Assembly (NCBI GenBank): GCA_030589055.1
Contig: JAUUWK010000002.1
Coordinates: forward strand, 1 to 25,516
DNA: 25,516 nt
Source of the DNA: Candidatus Bathyarchaeota archaeon
GTDB taxonomy: Archaea; Thermoproteota; Bathyarchaeia; Bathyarchaeales; Bathycorpusculaceae
Direction: 5' to 3'
Shown here: in pieces, positions 1-6,937 of the stretch
Layout: the number at the start of each line of letters is the position of its first letter
Position numbering within the stretch: the stretch's first letter is position 1
Translations under genes and position numbers: made by a program
The notes under the pieces: model-generated
What the model saw: only the letters and a program-made list of their open reading frames with translations
What the model was told of the DNA's origin: nothing
Databases searched by the model: none

Positions 1-2
1 GC

Positions 3-43
3 GGGTTAATCTCGTTAAATCGCACTATTTCTTAGATTAACCC
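3..43. repeat. Perfect 10-bp inverted repeat, hairpin followed by T-tract
   Basis: Positions 3-12 (gggttaatct) and 34-43 (agattaaccc) are exact reverse complements with a 21-nt spacer, followed on the + strand by TTTT at 44-47. It could be a terminator for a gene ending left of the window or an operator-like palindrome. No gene end is visible at the left edge in any frame I checked, so its role is open. Confidence 0.45.
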
Positions 44-61
44 TTTTAATGAACATGGCGA

Positions 62-82
62 ACCGAAATTAAAGCTTTCGGT
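62..82. repeat. Perfect 7-bp inverted repeat with 7-nt loop
   Basis: Positions 62-68 (accgaaa) and 76-82 (tttcggt) are exact reverse complements around a 7-nt loop. It lies 18 bp after the first inverted repeat. Both hairpins are accompanied by the octamer cactattt (23-30 and 83-90), 60 bp apart. Function unknown; it may be a small structured RNA end or a binding site. Confidence 0.4.
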
Positions 83-213
83 CACTATTTTTGGTTATAG
101 AGTCTTTGACAGTTTGGAGAATAGTTAGCCTGGTGAAAAAAATAGCTATATATTGGAGTTTTAAACAAGGCGAGCTTAGCCAGCTTCAAAATGAAAGGAA
201 AAAAATTGTCTAG

Positions 214-606
214 TCTCCATCTTCTCGTAATAACCACAAAATCTTTCTGAAGTCTCTCTCCTCTAACTGGAAGTGCCATCTAATACGAGTTCGAGGAATC
301 ATAGAGCTGGGACTTGAGGAGAGGCTAGTCAAAGACGTAGAGGCAGAAGAAGGCTACATTTCAAGAGAGATAATTAATGGGAAAAGCGATATTTTAGACA
401 TTTTTCATGAAGAACTAAATTCAACGTTGAGAAGTAAGCGGCAACTTAAGGATAGCCTGCTTCCACTGGCATTCTTGCTTTGTTGGTTGCTCTGGCTACT
501 TCTGAAATGCAGTTGTTATCGTTGTTATATGGCTTTACTAACTGCGTGCAGTGTGTTCTTTATGTTTCTATGGCCCAGAAGTTTTATCTCACACAGGGTA
601 TCTTGA
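214..606 (+). pseudogene. Start-less open frame, possible gene remnant with membrane-like C-terminus
   Basis: Between stops at 211-213 and 604-606 there are 130 codons without a stop. The middle (about 280-440) translates to a charged, coding-like stretch (for example LGLEERLVKDVEAEEGYIS). The end (about 460-590) is two hydrophobic segments rich in Leu, Cys and Trp. No ATG or GTG precedes the charged part; the first possible start is a TTG at about 431-433 without a ribosome site. I do not recognise the family. It could be a decayed gene, the 3' part of a gene with a lost start, or chance. The rest of 1-661 holds only the two inverted repeats and no supported gene. Confidence 0.2.
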
Positions 607-661
607 GTTCTATATGTTTCATTGTGATTATTTTTTAGTTCATATCTGGTCTTACTGTTCT

Positions 662-1729
662 TTATTTGTCTTTGAAATATGGTATTATTTCTTCACCGTA
701 AGCCTTCATCACTTGACGAGGATCAGGTCCCACATTAATTAGCAGGAAATGTTTGACACCGGCTTTTATGAATTCTTCTATTTTGTTCACACAATCTTCC
801 GTAGTTCCGGCTATAGAGAATTCTATTGACGCTTCAGTCGGAATGAGTTCGCCGTAGCTTAGAAATTTCTGTATCCATTCGGAGTTATATAGTGCTTTGA
901 AGTAGGATATTGCCTGAAGTTCTTTTGGCATTTCAATGTTGTAGCCTGCCTGTCTCAGCAGTTCTGGTGATGGTATTACTTGAGACTTTATCTTCTCAAT
1001 CTGTGTGTAACTGTCTTCAGTTTTCTCAGTTACAGATGTGTACAGATACACTCCAGTATCTATGTCTTCAATGGACCTGCCTGCTTTTTCGGCTCCTTCT
1101 TTTACGAGTCTAAGGCGTGCTTCGTACAGTCTGGGAGAAAGCGGGATTGAAAGCCAACCATCAGCCATTTCGCCTGTGAGTTTGAGTGTGCGCGGACTGT
1201 TCGCACCAAAATATATGGGTACACGGCCTTTGACAGGATTGATCTGTAAGAAAGCGTCCTTCAATCTGAAGAAATCGCCCTCGTGATTTAGTATCTCACC
1301 GGACCAGAGTTTGCGAATAATAGTAACGAATTCAATTAGCTTCGAAACGGGTTTCTTCCATTCTATCCCAAAAGGGTCCAAGTTCATGGCTTCTCCTGCG
1401 CCGAGTCCGAGTGCTGCGCGACCGCCTGATATTTGGTCTACGGTGGCAACTTTTTGGGCGAGAACTGCAGGATGATATCTGTGGGGATCTGTAACACAAG
1501 TTCCTAAAACCGCCTTTTCTGTTGTCATGGCGGTGGCAGCTAACATAGACCAAGCTTCAGGTACAGTTCCGGGAGGTATAAACAGTAGATGATCTGGAAC
1601 CCATATCGAATCGAAACCAGCTTCTTCATTAGCCTTGGCTATTCTAAGCAATTTCTTTACAGGTACAGCTGGAATAGGCAAGAAGCAGCCAAACCGAATG
1701 TTAATCTCATTGGTCTCCAATGCTTTCAC
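662..1729 (-). CDS. LLM-class (luciferase-like) F420/flavin-dependent oxidoreductase
   Basis: 355 aa, a single luciferase-like TIM-barrel domain. The N-terminus carries the family pattern GFDSIWVPDHL (about residues 38-48). The cofactor-side motif TDPHRYHPAVLAQ is at 80-92, followed by DQISGGRAALGLGAGE (98-113). The C-terminal GPDPRQVMKAY segment is also typical. Relatives reduce or oxidise substrates by hydride transfer with coenzyme F420 (methylene-tetrahydromethanopterin reductase, F420-dependent alcohol and glucose-6-phosphate dehydrogenases) or FMN. The start used is a GTG at 1727-1729 with no clear ribosome site; the first family-conserved residues begin near 12, so a slightly later start is possible. 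It is a lone - strand gene, divergent from the enoyl-CoA hydratase. True Mer is possible but its neighbours are not methanogenesis genes, so a generic F420-dependent dehydrogenase in acyl or alcohol metabolism is the safer call. Confidence 0.85.
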   Translation of the reverse strand: MKALETNEINIRFGCFLPIPAVPVKKLLRIAKANEEAGFDSIWVPDHLLFIPPGTVPEAWSMLAATAMTTEKAVLGTCVTDPHRYHPAVLAQKVATVDQISGGRAALGLGAGEAMNLDPFGIEWKKPVSKLIEFVTIIRKLWSGEILNHEGDFFRLKDAFLQINPVKGRVPIYFGANSPRTLKLTGEMADGWLSIPLSPRLYEARLRLVKEGAEKAGRSIEDIDTGVYLYTSVTEKTEDSYTQIEKIKSQVIPSPELLRQAGYNIEMPKELQAISYFKALYNSEWIQKFLSYGELIPTEASIEFSIAGTTEDCVNKIEEFIKAGVKHFLLINVGPDPRQVMKAYGEEIIPYFKDK

Positions 1730-1863
1730 TGGCTAAATATTCTGTGATGTTTTGCTTATTTTGTTTTCCGACAAATCTTCAAGAAGAAATATCTATCAGG
1801 TCGTAACGAAGACATCAAAACTTACAATATTTTACGTTTGTTCTGGTATTAACTACATAAGAA

Positions 1864-1873
1864 GATTTTTATG
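1864..1873 (+). promoter_or_regulatory. TATA-like box for enoyl-CoA hydratase
   Basis: The T/A-rich element atttttatg lies about 38 nt before the ATG at 1910. That would place transcription start near 1895, just ahead of an AGGTGA ribosome site at 1898-1903. Identified by eye only. Confidence 0.4.
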
Positions 1874-1909
1874 GAAACTGTTATTCTAGTAAGAGACAGG
1901 TGAAGTATT

Positions 1910-2710
1910 ATGGAATACAAATACTTGATTTACGAGAAAATTGCGAGTTTCTTAATTCCGGAGGAAGAGAACATAGCTGTCGTAACATTGAATAGACCTG
2001 ATGCCTTGAACGCGTTAAGCGGAGCTCTGCTCGGAGAACTGGATAATGTGCTTGAAGAGATTAGGAAAGACGATAAGATTAGATGTGTCATTATTACAGG
2101 AGCCGGCAGAGCCTTCAGTGTTGGGGCCGACTTGGGCGAGGCTGGATCGGATGAAGCTGCTCTGAGAGCCCGAATGGAACTGGGTCAGAAGGTTTTTGAC
2201 AAGATTGAAACTTTCAATAAGCCTGTGATAGCAATGATAAACGGATATGCACTTGGCGGGGGACTTGAAATGGCAGTAGCATGTGATATGCGAGTTGCAT
2301 CGGAGAAGGCAAATTTTGGAAATCCCGAAGTTAACATAGGCTTGATTCCATCATGGGGGGGATGTGTGCGAATCCCAAAACTCATAGGAAAAGCTAGAGC
2401 TGCTCAGATAATTCTTACGGGAGAACGGATCGATGCTAAAGAAGCTGAAAGGATTGGGCTTGTCAATAAGGTTGTTAAGCCAGACGAGTTGAAGTCAACG
2501 GCAACATACATGGCTGGTACATTGACAACAAGAGCCCCTATAGCCATACGTTTAGCAAAGAATATACTGTCAAAAGCTATGGAAATCAGCATTGAGGAAG
2601 GAAACAAGATGATGATTGAAGGCGGCCTAACCTGTGCAAAGTCAGAAGATATCATGGAAGGTATTGCAGCCTTCTTTGAGAAAAGAACACCTAGATTTAA
2701 AGGAAAATAG
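1910..2710 (+). CDS. Enoyl-CoA hydratase/isomerase (crotonase family)
   Basis: 266 aa, the normal length of a single-domain crotonase. The oxyanion-hole segments are visible: AFSVGADL at 69-75 and NGYALGGGLEMAVACD at 111-126. Both catalytic glutamates of classical hydratases are present: E120 (GGGLE) and E140 (NPEVNIGLIPSWGG), matching E144 and E164 of rat mitochondrial hydratase. It should therefore add water to a trans-2-enoyl-CoA, for example crotonyl-CoA to 3-hydroxybutyryl-CoA, in the cytoplasm. The ATG at 1910 has AGGTGA six bases upstream. The N-terminus is about 10 residues longer than usual. It supplies the hydration step for the 4-hydroxybutyryl-CoA dehydratase and hydroxyacyl-CoA dehydrogenase encoded elsewhere in the window. 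Isomerase activity cannot be excluded. Confidence 0.92.
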   Translation: MEYKYLIYEKIASFLIPEEENIAVVTLNRPDALNALSGALLGELDNVLEEIRKDDKIRCVIITGAGRAFSVGADLGEAGSDEAALRARMELGQKVFDKIETFNKPVIAMINGYALGGGLEMAVACDMRVASEKANFGNPEVNIGLIPSWGGCVRIPKLIGKARAAQIILTGERIDAKEAERIGLVNKVVKPDELKSTATYMAGTLTTRAPIAIRLAKNILSKAMEISIEEGNKMMIEGGLTCAKSEDIMEGIAAFFEKRTPRFKGK

Positions 2711-2721
2711 ATAGCAGTACC

Positions 2722-2757
2722 CTCCTTTTCTTTCTAATCTTCCCGAAATTTTTCAAT
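2722..2757 (+). terminator. Pyrimidine-rich archaeal-type terminator region
   Basis: Just after the hydratase stop there are several T/C runs (ctccttttctttct, then aaatttttc) in 36 bp and no coding potential. Archaeal termination commonly uses such T-tracts without a hairpin. This would insulate the hydratase from the dehydratase operon, which has its own TATA-like box. Confidence 0.35.
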
Positions 2758-2772
2758 CAGCCGGAGCATTGA

Positions 2773-2780
2773 GTTTTTAT
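2773..2780 (+). promoter_or_regulatory. TATA-like box for dehydratase operon
   Basis: gtttttat is centred about 28 nt before the ATG at 2805, with no ribosome site between. An archaeal promoter here would start transcription at or within a few bases of the ATG, giving a leaderless mRNA for the three-gene operon. Confidence 0.45.
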
Positions 2781-2804
2781 TCCACCGCATTTCTATGTTA
2801 ATCC

Positions 2805-3893
2805 ATGGAAATACCAAGCGAAATACGAGATTTGTGTGAGAATCCTACAGCAATATTAAGTCGATATAGGGATTCTGGAGTCAAAGTCATTGGATACACT
2901 TGTAGTTATGTTCCAGAAGAGTTGATGATTTCAGCTGGACTGCAACCCTACAGAGCAACAAACATCAGAGCAGATCCGAGTGCCCTTACACCAAGCTTTA
3001 TATGTCCATTTGCAAGCGCCACGTTAGAAAACATGATTAGACATGATGATCTCTTTAGTGGATTCGTGGTAGCCCATACATGTGATCCCATGTGGAGACT
3101 TTATGACATCTTAAAGAAGAAAACCAGTAAGCCCTTATTTCTGTTAAGAGTGCCGCATAACACAAAAAATGAATTATCGCTTGGTTTCTTCAAAAAGGAA
3201 CTCGTAAGATTTAAAACATTTCTTGAAGAGAACTTCGAAGTAAACATTGATGATGATGCAATGTTCAACTCCATAAGTTTATGCAACGAAAGCAGAGATT
3301 TACTCAAAAGCATCTACATGTTAAACAGCAACAACAAGCACAAGGTTGAAGCATCCGACCGCTTTCGCGTTGTTCTTGCTTGCATGTGGATGCCAAAAGC
3401 TGAATTCAATGTTAAAGTCAAAGGATTGAACTTCGATAACAGCAAAACCTTGGGTGATGTAAGGTTACATGTGAATGGAACAGCTATTTATGAATCTAGC
3501 TTGATAAAAATAGTGGAGGAATCCGGTGGTTTCATAGCATCTGATGACTTGTGCACAGGGTCAAGATACTTCTGGAATAATGTCGAGGAATCTGACGATC
3601 CCATTTCAGCGTTAAGTTACAGATACCTGTTGAGAACCCCTTGTCCTTCTCAGAGTCCTCTAGAAGATAGACTTGACTACATAAACTTCATGGTTAGGGA
3701 GTTTCAGGTGCAAGGGGTGTTAACGTTTGCCAAAAGATTCTGTGACCCAATCTTATATGATAGTGTTCATATAAGAAGCATGCTATCTAAAAACGATATC
3801 CCCACAATGGTCATAGAGTATGAAAATCCAGCCCAAGAGATCGGTAGAATCAAGAGTAGAGTTGAAGCTTTCATTGAATCTGTAGGTGGCTAA
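2805..3893 (+). CDS. 2-hydroxyacyl-CoA dehydratase / benzoyl-CoA reductase-type subunit (HgdB/BcrC-like)
   Basis: 362 aa, close to the smaller catalytic subunit of this family (HgdB, FldC, BcrC). Family marks: GYTCSYVPEELMISAGLQPY at about 30-49, CPFAS with C67, HTCDP with C93, DDLCTGSRYF in the middle and RFCDP near the end. These conserved Cys are the expected ligands of the subunit [4Fe-4S] cluster. With the next gene it should form the catalytic heterodimer that, after one-electron reduction by the activator, eliminates water from an (R)-2-hydroxyacyl-CoA through a ketyl radical, or reduces an aromatic acyl-CoA. The substrate is not readable. First gene of the operon; its last 8 bases overlap the longest reading of the next gene if that starts at GTG 3886. 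Confidence 0.85.
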   Translation: MEIPSEIRDLCENPTAILSRYRDSGVKVIGYTCSYVPEELMISAGLQPYRATNIRADPSALTPSFICPFASATLENMIRHDDLFSGFVVAHTCDPMWRLYDILKKKTSKPLFLLRVPHNTKNELSLGFFKKELVRFKTFLEENFEVNIDDDAMFNSISLCNESRDLLKSIYMLNSNNKHKVEASDRFRVVLACMWMPKAEFNVKVKGLNFDNSKTLGDVRLHVNGTAIYESSLIKIVEESGGFIASDDLCTGSRYFWNNVEESDDPISALSYRYLLRTPCPSQSPLEDRLDYINFMVREFQVQGVLTFAKRFCDPILYDSVHIRSMLSKNDIPTMVIEYENPAQEIGRIKSRVEAFIESVGG

Positions 3894-3894
3894 A

Positions 3895-5106
3895 ATGAGT
3901 CTGCCAAGAAGAAGGAGCCGTATTCTTCAAACAACGAGAAAGATAGGTGAACTTATTATGACATATTTTTCAAAGGTATCCGACGCGAAGTCCAAGGGTA
4001 AACCAGTTGCATGGGTAACCGTGTTCACGCCTGTTGAGTTGTTGTACGCACTGGATATCTATCCAGTTGCCCCTGAACATTTTGGGGCATTGTGCAGTGC
4101 TCGTGGCTTCATAGTGGACTATCTCGAAGAGGCTGAAAGATGTGGATATTCTGAAAGCTTATGCTCATACAGTAGATGTAGCCTAGGTTATGTCCTCAGC
4201 GGAATGAATGGGATCATGCCTCCCCCTGATATTTTGATAACATTCAGGAATTCATGTGACGTCTATGTTAAATGGTGGCAGAGCCTCCACATGCATCTTG
4301 GGACACCATTGTTTGTAGGCGAGACACCTTATGTTTTGGCACCAGAGGATTTGGACAACTACGTGCTAGATTACGTTGTTAAGCAGTTAGAGCAGCTAAT
4401 AGAGATGGCTGAGGAGAGATTTGGCCTAAGATTTGACATGGAAAAACTTGTCGAGGTCTTAAAGCTTTCAGATAAGGCAAGCGAACTCTGGTTTGAAACT
4501 TTAAAACTTCGAAGATTTAGACCATGCCCCCTCGGCGGTCGTGACTCAGCCTCAGACATTTTCCCCCTTGTGGTCATGCAAGGAACGGAGGAAGCTGTAT
4601 CGTTCTATGAAGAGCTTTTGAGGGAGGTTAAAGGAAGAATAGGAAGGAAAGAGGGAGTGATAGAAGATGAAAAGTTTAGATTGCTCTTCGATGGGATATG
4701 GATTTGGCACGCTTTCGACCTTATAAAGTATTTTGAGGATAAAGGAGCAGTCTTTGTTTATGAACCTTACAGTGAGGCTTGGGCTTACAGGCTTGACGCT
4801 TCTGAGCCGTTAGAGAGTATAGCTAGAAAGATTTTAAGCATGGGGTTGAATGTTGACATAGACATACGAATTGAAAGATTCTTAGAGAATATTAAGCAGT
4901 ATCAAATAGACGGCGCTGTCTTCTTCTCTAACAGAAGCTGCAAGACATGGTCAGCTACACAACTAGTGACAGCAGACATATTAAACAAAAAAGTCAACGT
5001 TCCCTATCTTCTCTTTGAAGCAGACATGGCTGATCCAAGGCAGTATTCTGAAGCCCAAATTAAAAACAGAATCGACGCTTTCATAGAGGTTTTAAGTGAA
5101 AGCTAA
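3895..5106 (+). CDS. 2-hydroxyacyl-CoA dehydratase / benzoyl-CoA reductase-type subunit (FldB/BcrB-like)
   Basis: About 403 aa, matching the larger catalytic subunit. Cys-containing segments typical of the family are present: CSYSRCSLGYVLSG, NSCDVYVKWW and, near the end, SNRSCKTWSATQL; FDGIWIWH lies in the middle. A GTG at 3886 would extend it by three residues, but AGGTGG at 3884-3889 is ideally spaced for the ATG at 3895, so I chose that. It probably pairs with the upstream subunit, each carrying one [4Fe-4S] cluster. It ends in TAATG, overlapping the activator start by one base, so the three genes are almost certainly co-translated. The N-terminus is basic (PRRRSR). Subunit naming (HgdA-, FldB- or BcrB-like) is uncertain. 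Confidence 0.83.
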   Translation: MSLPRRRSRILQTTRKIGELIMTYFSKVSDAKSKGKPVAWVTVFTPVELLYALDIYPVAPEHFGALCSARGFIVDYLEEAERCGYSESLCSYSRCSLGYVLSGMNGIMPPPDILITFRNSCDVYVKWWQSLHMHLGTPLFVGETPYVLAPEDLDNYVLDYVVKQLEQLIEMAEERFGLRFDMEKLVEVLKLSDKASELWFETLKLRRFRPCPLGGRDSASDIFPLVVMQGTEEAVSFYEELLREVKGRIGRKEGVIEDEKFRLLFDGIWIWHAFDLIKYFEDKGAVFVYEPYSEAWAYRLDASEPLESIARKILSMGLNVDIDIRIERFLENIKQYQIDGAVFFSNRSCKTWSATQLVTADILNKKVNVPYLLFEADMADPRQYSEAQIKNRIDAFIEVLSES

Positions 5107-5900
5107 TGTACTTAGGAATAGACGCTGGAGCGTCAGCGACAAAAGCCTTGATAGTTGACAGGAAAGGCAAAGTTGTCTCATACGCCATAGTTCCTTCAGG
5201 AATCAACTTCAAAGTTTCATCTCAAAAAGCTTTGGAAAAAGTGCTTAAATCGTCTGGTTTAAGCTTGAAAGAAATTTGTTACGCAGTTTCAACCGGTTAT
5301 GGAAGAGCTTTAGTAAAGGCAGAGGCACACTCTTCCGAAATAATCTGTGTTTCCCGGGGAATCCACAAGCTTCTGCCATCAGTGAGAACAATTATAGATG
5401 TCGGCGGCCAAGACTCCAAAGCCATCAGGATTGACGAATATGGAAGAGTCTTAAATTTTGCCATGAACGATAAGTGCGCCGCTGGAACCGGAAGGTTCCT
5501 TGAAGTTATGTCAAACCTTATCGGGAAGTCAATAAACGAGCTTAGTAGGTTGCATCACAAATCATCAAAACCAATAAGAATAAGCAGCACCTGCACAGTT
5601 TTCGCTGAATCAGAGGTAATATCTCATATAAGTCAAGGCTCCAAAATCGAAGATGTGATTGCGGGCCTTCACCAGGCAATAGCTGGAAGAATCTTCAATA
5701 TGTCCAGCAGAATAGGATTCGAAAAAGATGTAGCTTTCACGGGAGGAGTTGCAAAGAATGAAGGGTTCGTTGCCGCATTAAGCAAGAAAACTGGTTTGAC
5801 TCCCTTGTTGCCAGAAGAACCTCAAACAGTCTGCGCTTTAGGAGCGGCTCTCGCAGCCATCAGAAAATATGAGGAAAGCATTAGTCATGCTCATCTCTGA
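5106..5900 (+). CDS. ATP-dependent activator of 2-hydroxyacyl-CoA dehydratase / BcrAD-type ATPase (ASKHA fold)
   Basis: 264 aa, the usual size of HgdC-type activators. Motifs in order: phosphate-1 loop GIDAGASATKAL (4-15), STGYGR (62-67), phosphate-2 IDVGGQDSK (97-105), NDKCAAGTGRFLEVMS with C124, SSTCTVFAESEVISH with C163, and adenosine motif FTGGVAKN. In the characterised family C124 and C163 equivalents from two monomers bind one bridging [4Fe-4S] cluster, and ATP hydrolysis drives a low-potential electron into the dehydratase or reductase. Only one activator gene is present, so a homodimer as in HgdC is likely rather than the BcrA/BcrD heterodimer. This leans towards a 2-hydroxyacyl-CoA dehydratase rather than a Thauera-type benzoyl-CoA reductase. 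The last 20 bases overlap the end of the convergent hydrolase gene. Confidence 0.9.
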   Translation: MYLGIDAGASATKALIVDRKGKVVSYAIVPSGINFKVSSQKALEKVLKSSGLSLKEICYAVSTGYGRALVKAEAHSSEIICVSRGIHKLLPSVRTIIDVGGQDSKAIRIDEYGRVLNFAMNDKCAAGTGRFLEVMSNLIGKSINELSRLHHKSSKPIRISSTCTVFAESEVISHISQGSKIEDVIAGLHQAIAGRIFNMSSRIGFEKDVAFTGGVAKNEGFVAALSKKTGLTPLLPEEPQTVCALGAALAAIRKYEESISHAHL

Positions 5901-6906
5901 TTTTTTCTGTGACATCATAGAAAATGAGTTGATTCAACTCAGTTCTTTTTACCCGTCCCTTCTGTTCAAGAACCTTCAGATGTGCCAATGTTTCGCCAAG
6001 AGCTAAGTATTTCTGGAACAAGGGAAACTCGTCCCAAGATTTATGCTTAACGTTCCATTGAACTCTTGAAGCCAGCATGTACGCTGTCAAACTTCCAGCC
6101 TTAAGCTCGAATAACACTTCCTTCAATCTTCGCTTATGATGCTCTCTGAGTTGCTGAATCCTTTCATAATGATCTGTAAAGACTTCTTCATGAGCTGGCA
6201 AAACGACTTCAACTTCAATGTTCCCGGTTTTTTCAAGACTTTCCAGGTAATCCCTAAGCGGATCCATCTCCTCCATAAACTGTGCTACGTGTGGGGTGAT
6301 CGTGGGCAACAGATGATCACCGGAGATGAGAACCTTCAGTGAAGGTTCATACAGGCATATGTGACCTGGAGAATGTCCAGGCGTCCATATAACTTGAAAG
6401 TTGTAATCGCCAACTGAGAGCTCTTGTCCATGTTCTAGCGGAAACGCTGACATAGCCAGTACTTGATAAGCCTCTGGAGCAAAGAAGGCTGGATGAAACC
6501 TTCGCAGGTTCTGTGCAATTGAAGAAGGTGCACCATTAGCTTCTAGAAAGGTTTCCACGTTTCCCTTGTAGTCCAAAGATTTTTCTGCTATCATCTCTGA
6601 TAACTTGGCTTCAATCTGGTGTATTGAAATCTTGACGTTTTTTGATGCTTCTTTGACACGTGGAATCAAGCCTACATGATCCACGTGAAAATGGGTTAAC
6701 AAGACCTCAGTTAAGTCTTCAAGCTTAACCCCGGCTTCCGAAAGCCCTCGGCTCAACGAGTGAAAAGCTTGAGGCAGATTAAGTCCAGTATCAATCAAGA
6801 GGTTTTTCTCGCCTGACGTTACTAGGTAAGAATTCAAGTGTCCAAGAGGATTATGAGGTAACGGAACTTTTATTTGGAATATGTTTGGGAAGAGTTCTCT
6901 AACCAT
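5881..6906 (-). CDS. Metallo-beta-lactamase-fold hydrolase with C-terminal winged helix (LACTB2-like)
   Basis: 341 aa. The di-metal signature THFHVDH has H72, H74, D76 and H77, followed by TPGHSPGH (175-182), the bridging aspartate in SGDHLLP (D197) and PAHE (H239). The last ~80 residues form a helical/winged-helix extension like that of LACTB2-type proteins. Members hydrolyse thioesters, lactones or phosphodiesters, so the substrate is open. In this CoA-thioester neighbourhood a thioesterase or lactonase is plausible (inference). The ATG at 6904-6906 has GGAG about 9 bases upstream. It lies 31 bp after the amidohydrolase on the same strand, so the two probably share a transcript. Its 3' end overlaps the activator gene tail-to-tail. 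Confidence 0.85.
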   Translation of the reverse strand: MVRELFPNIFQIKVPLPHNPLGHLNSYLVTSGEKNLLIDTGLNLPQAFHSLSRGLSEAGVKLEDLTEVLLTHFHVDHVGLIPRVKEASKNVKISIHQIEAKLSEMIAEKSLDYKGNVETFLEANGAPSSIAQNLRRFHPAFFAPEAYQVLAMSAFPLEHGQELSVGDYNFQVIWTPGHSPGHICLYEPSLKVLISGDHLLPTITPHVAQFMEEMDPLRDYLESLEKTGNIEVEVVLPAHEEVFTDHYERIQQLREHHKRRLKEVLFELKAGSLTAYMLASRVQWNVKHKSWDEFPLFQKYLALGETLAHLKVLEQKGRVKRTELNQLIFYDVTEKIRDEHD

Positions 6907-6937
6907 TAAACAATACTCCTAGCCCCTCACAACTAGT

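Noticed and set aside
85..279. 64-codon - strand open frame at the left edge
   Set aside because: No ribosome site or TATA-like box, no recognisable family, and it partly overlaps the more coding-like + strand frame.
551..742. 63-codon + strand frame
   Set aside because: It runs into the 3' end of the LLM oxidoreductase on the opposite strand and has no ribosome site.
662..1729. Methylene-tetrahydromethanopterin reductase (mer) of methanogenesis
   Set aside because: Only general LLM/F420 motifs are visible and no one-carbon pathway gene is adjacent, so the specific name is not supported.
2805..5900. Definite benzoyl-CoA reductase (bcrCBDA)
   Set aside because: Only one activator gene is present and no dienoyl-CoA hydratase or ring-opening hydrolase can be recognised; family-level naming is all the sequence supports.
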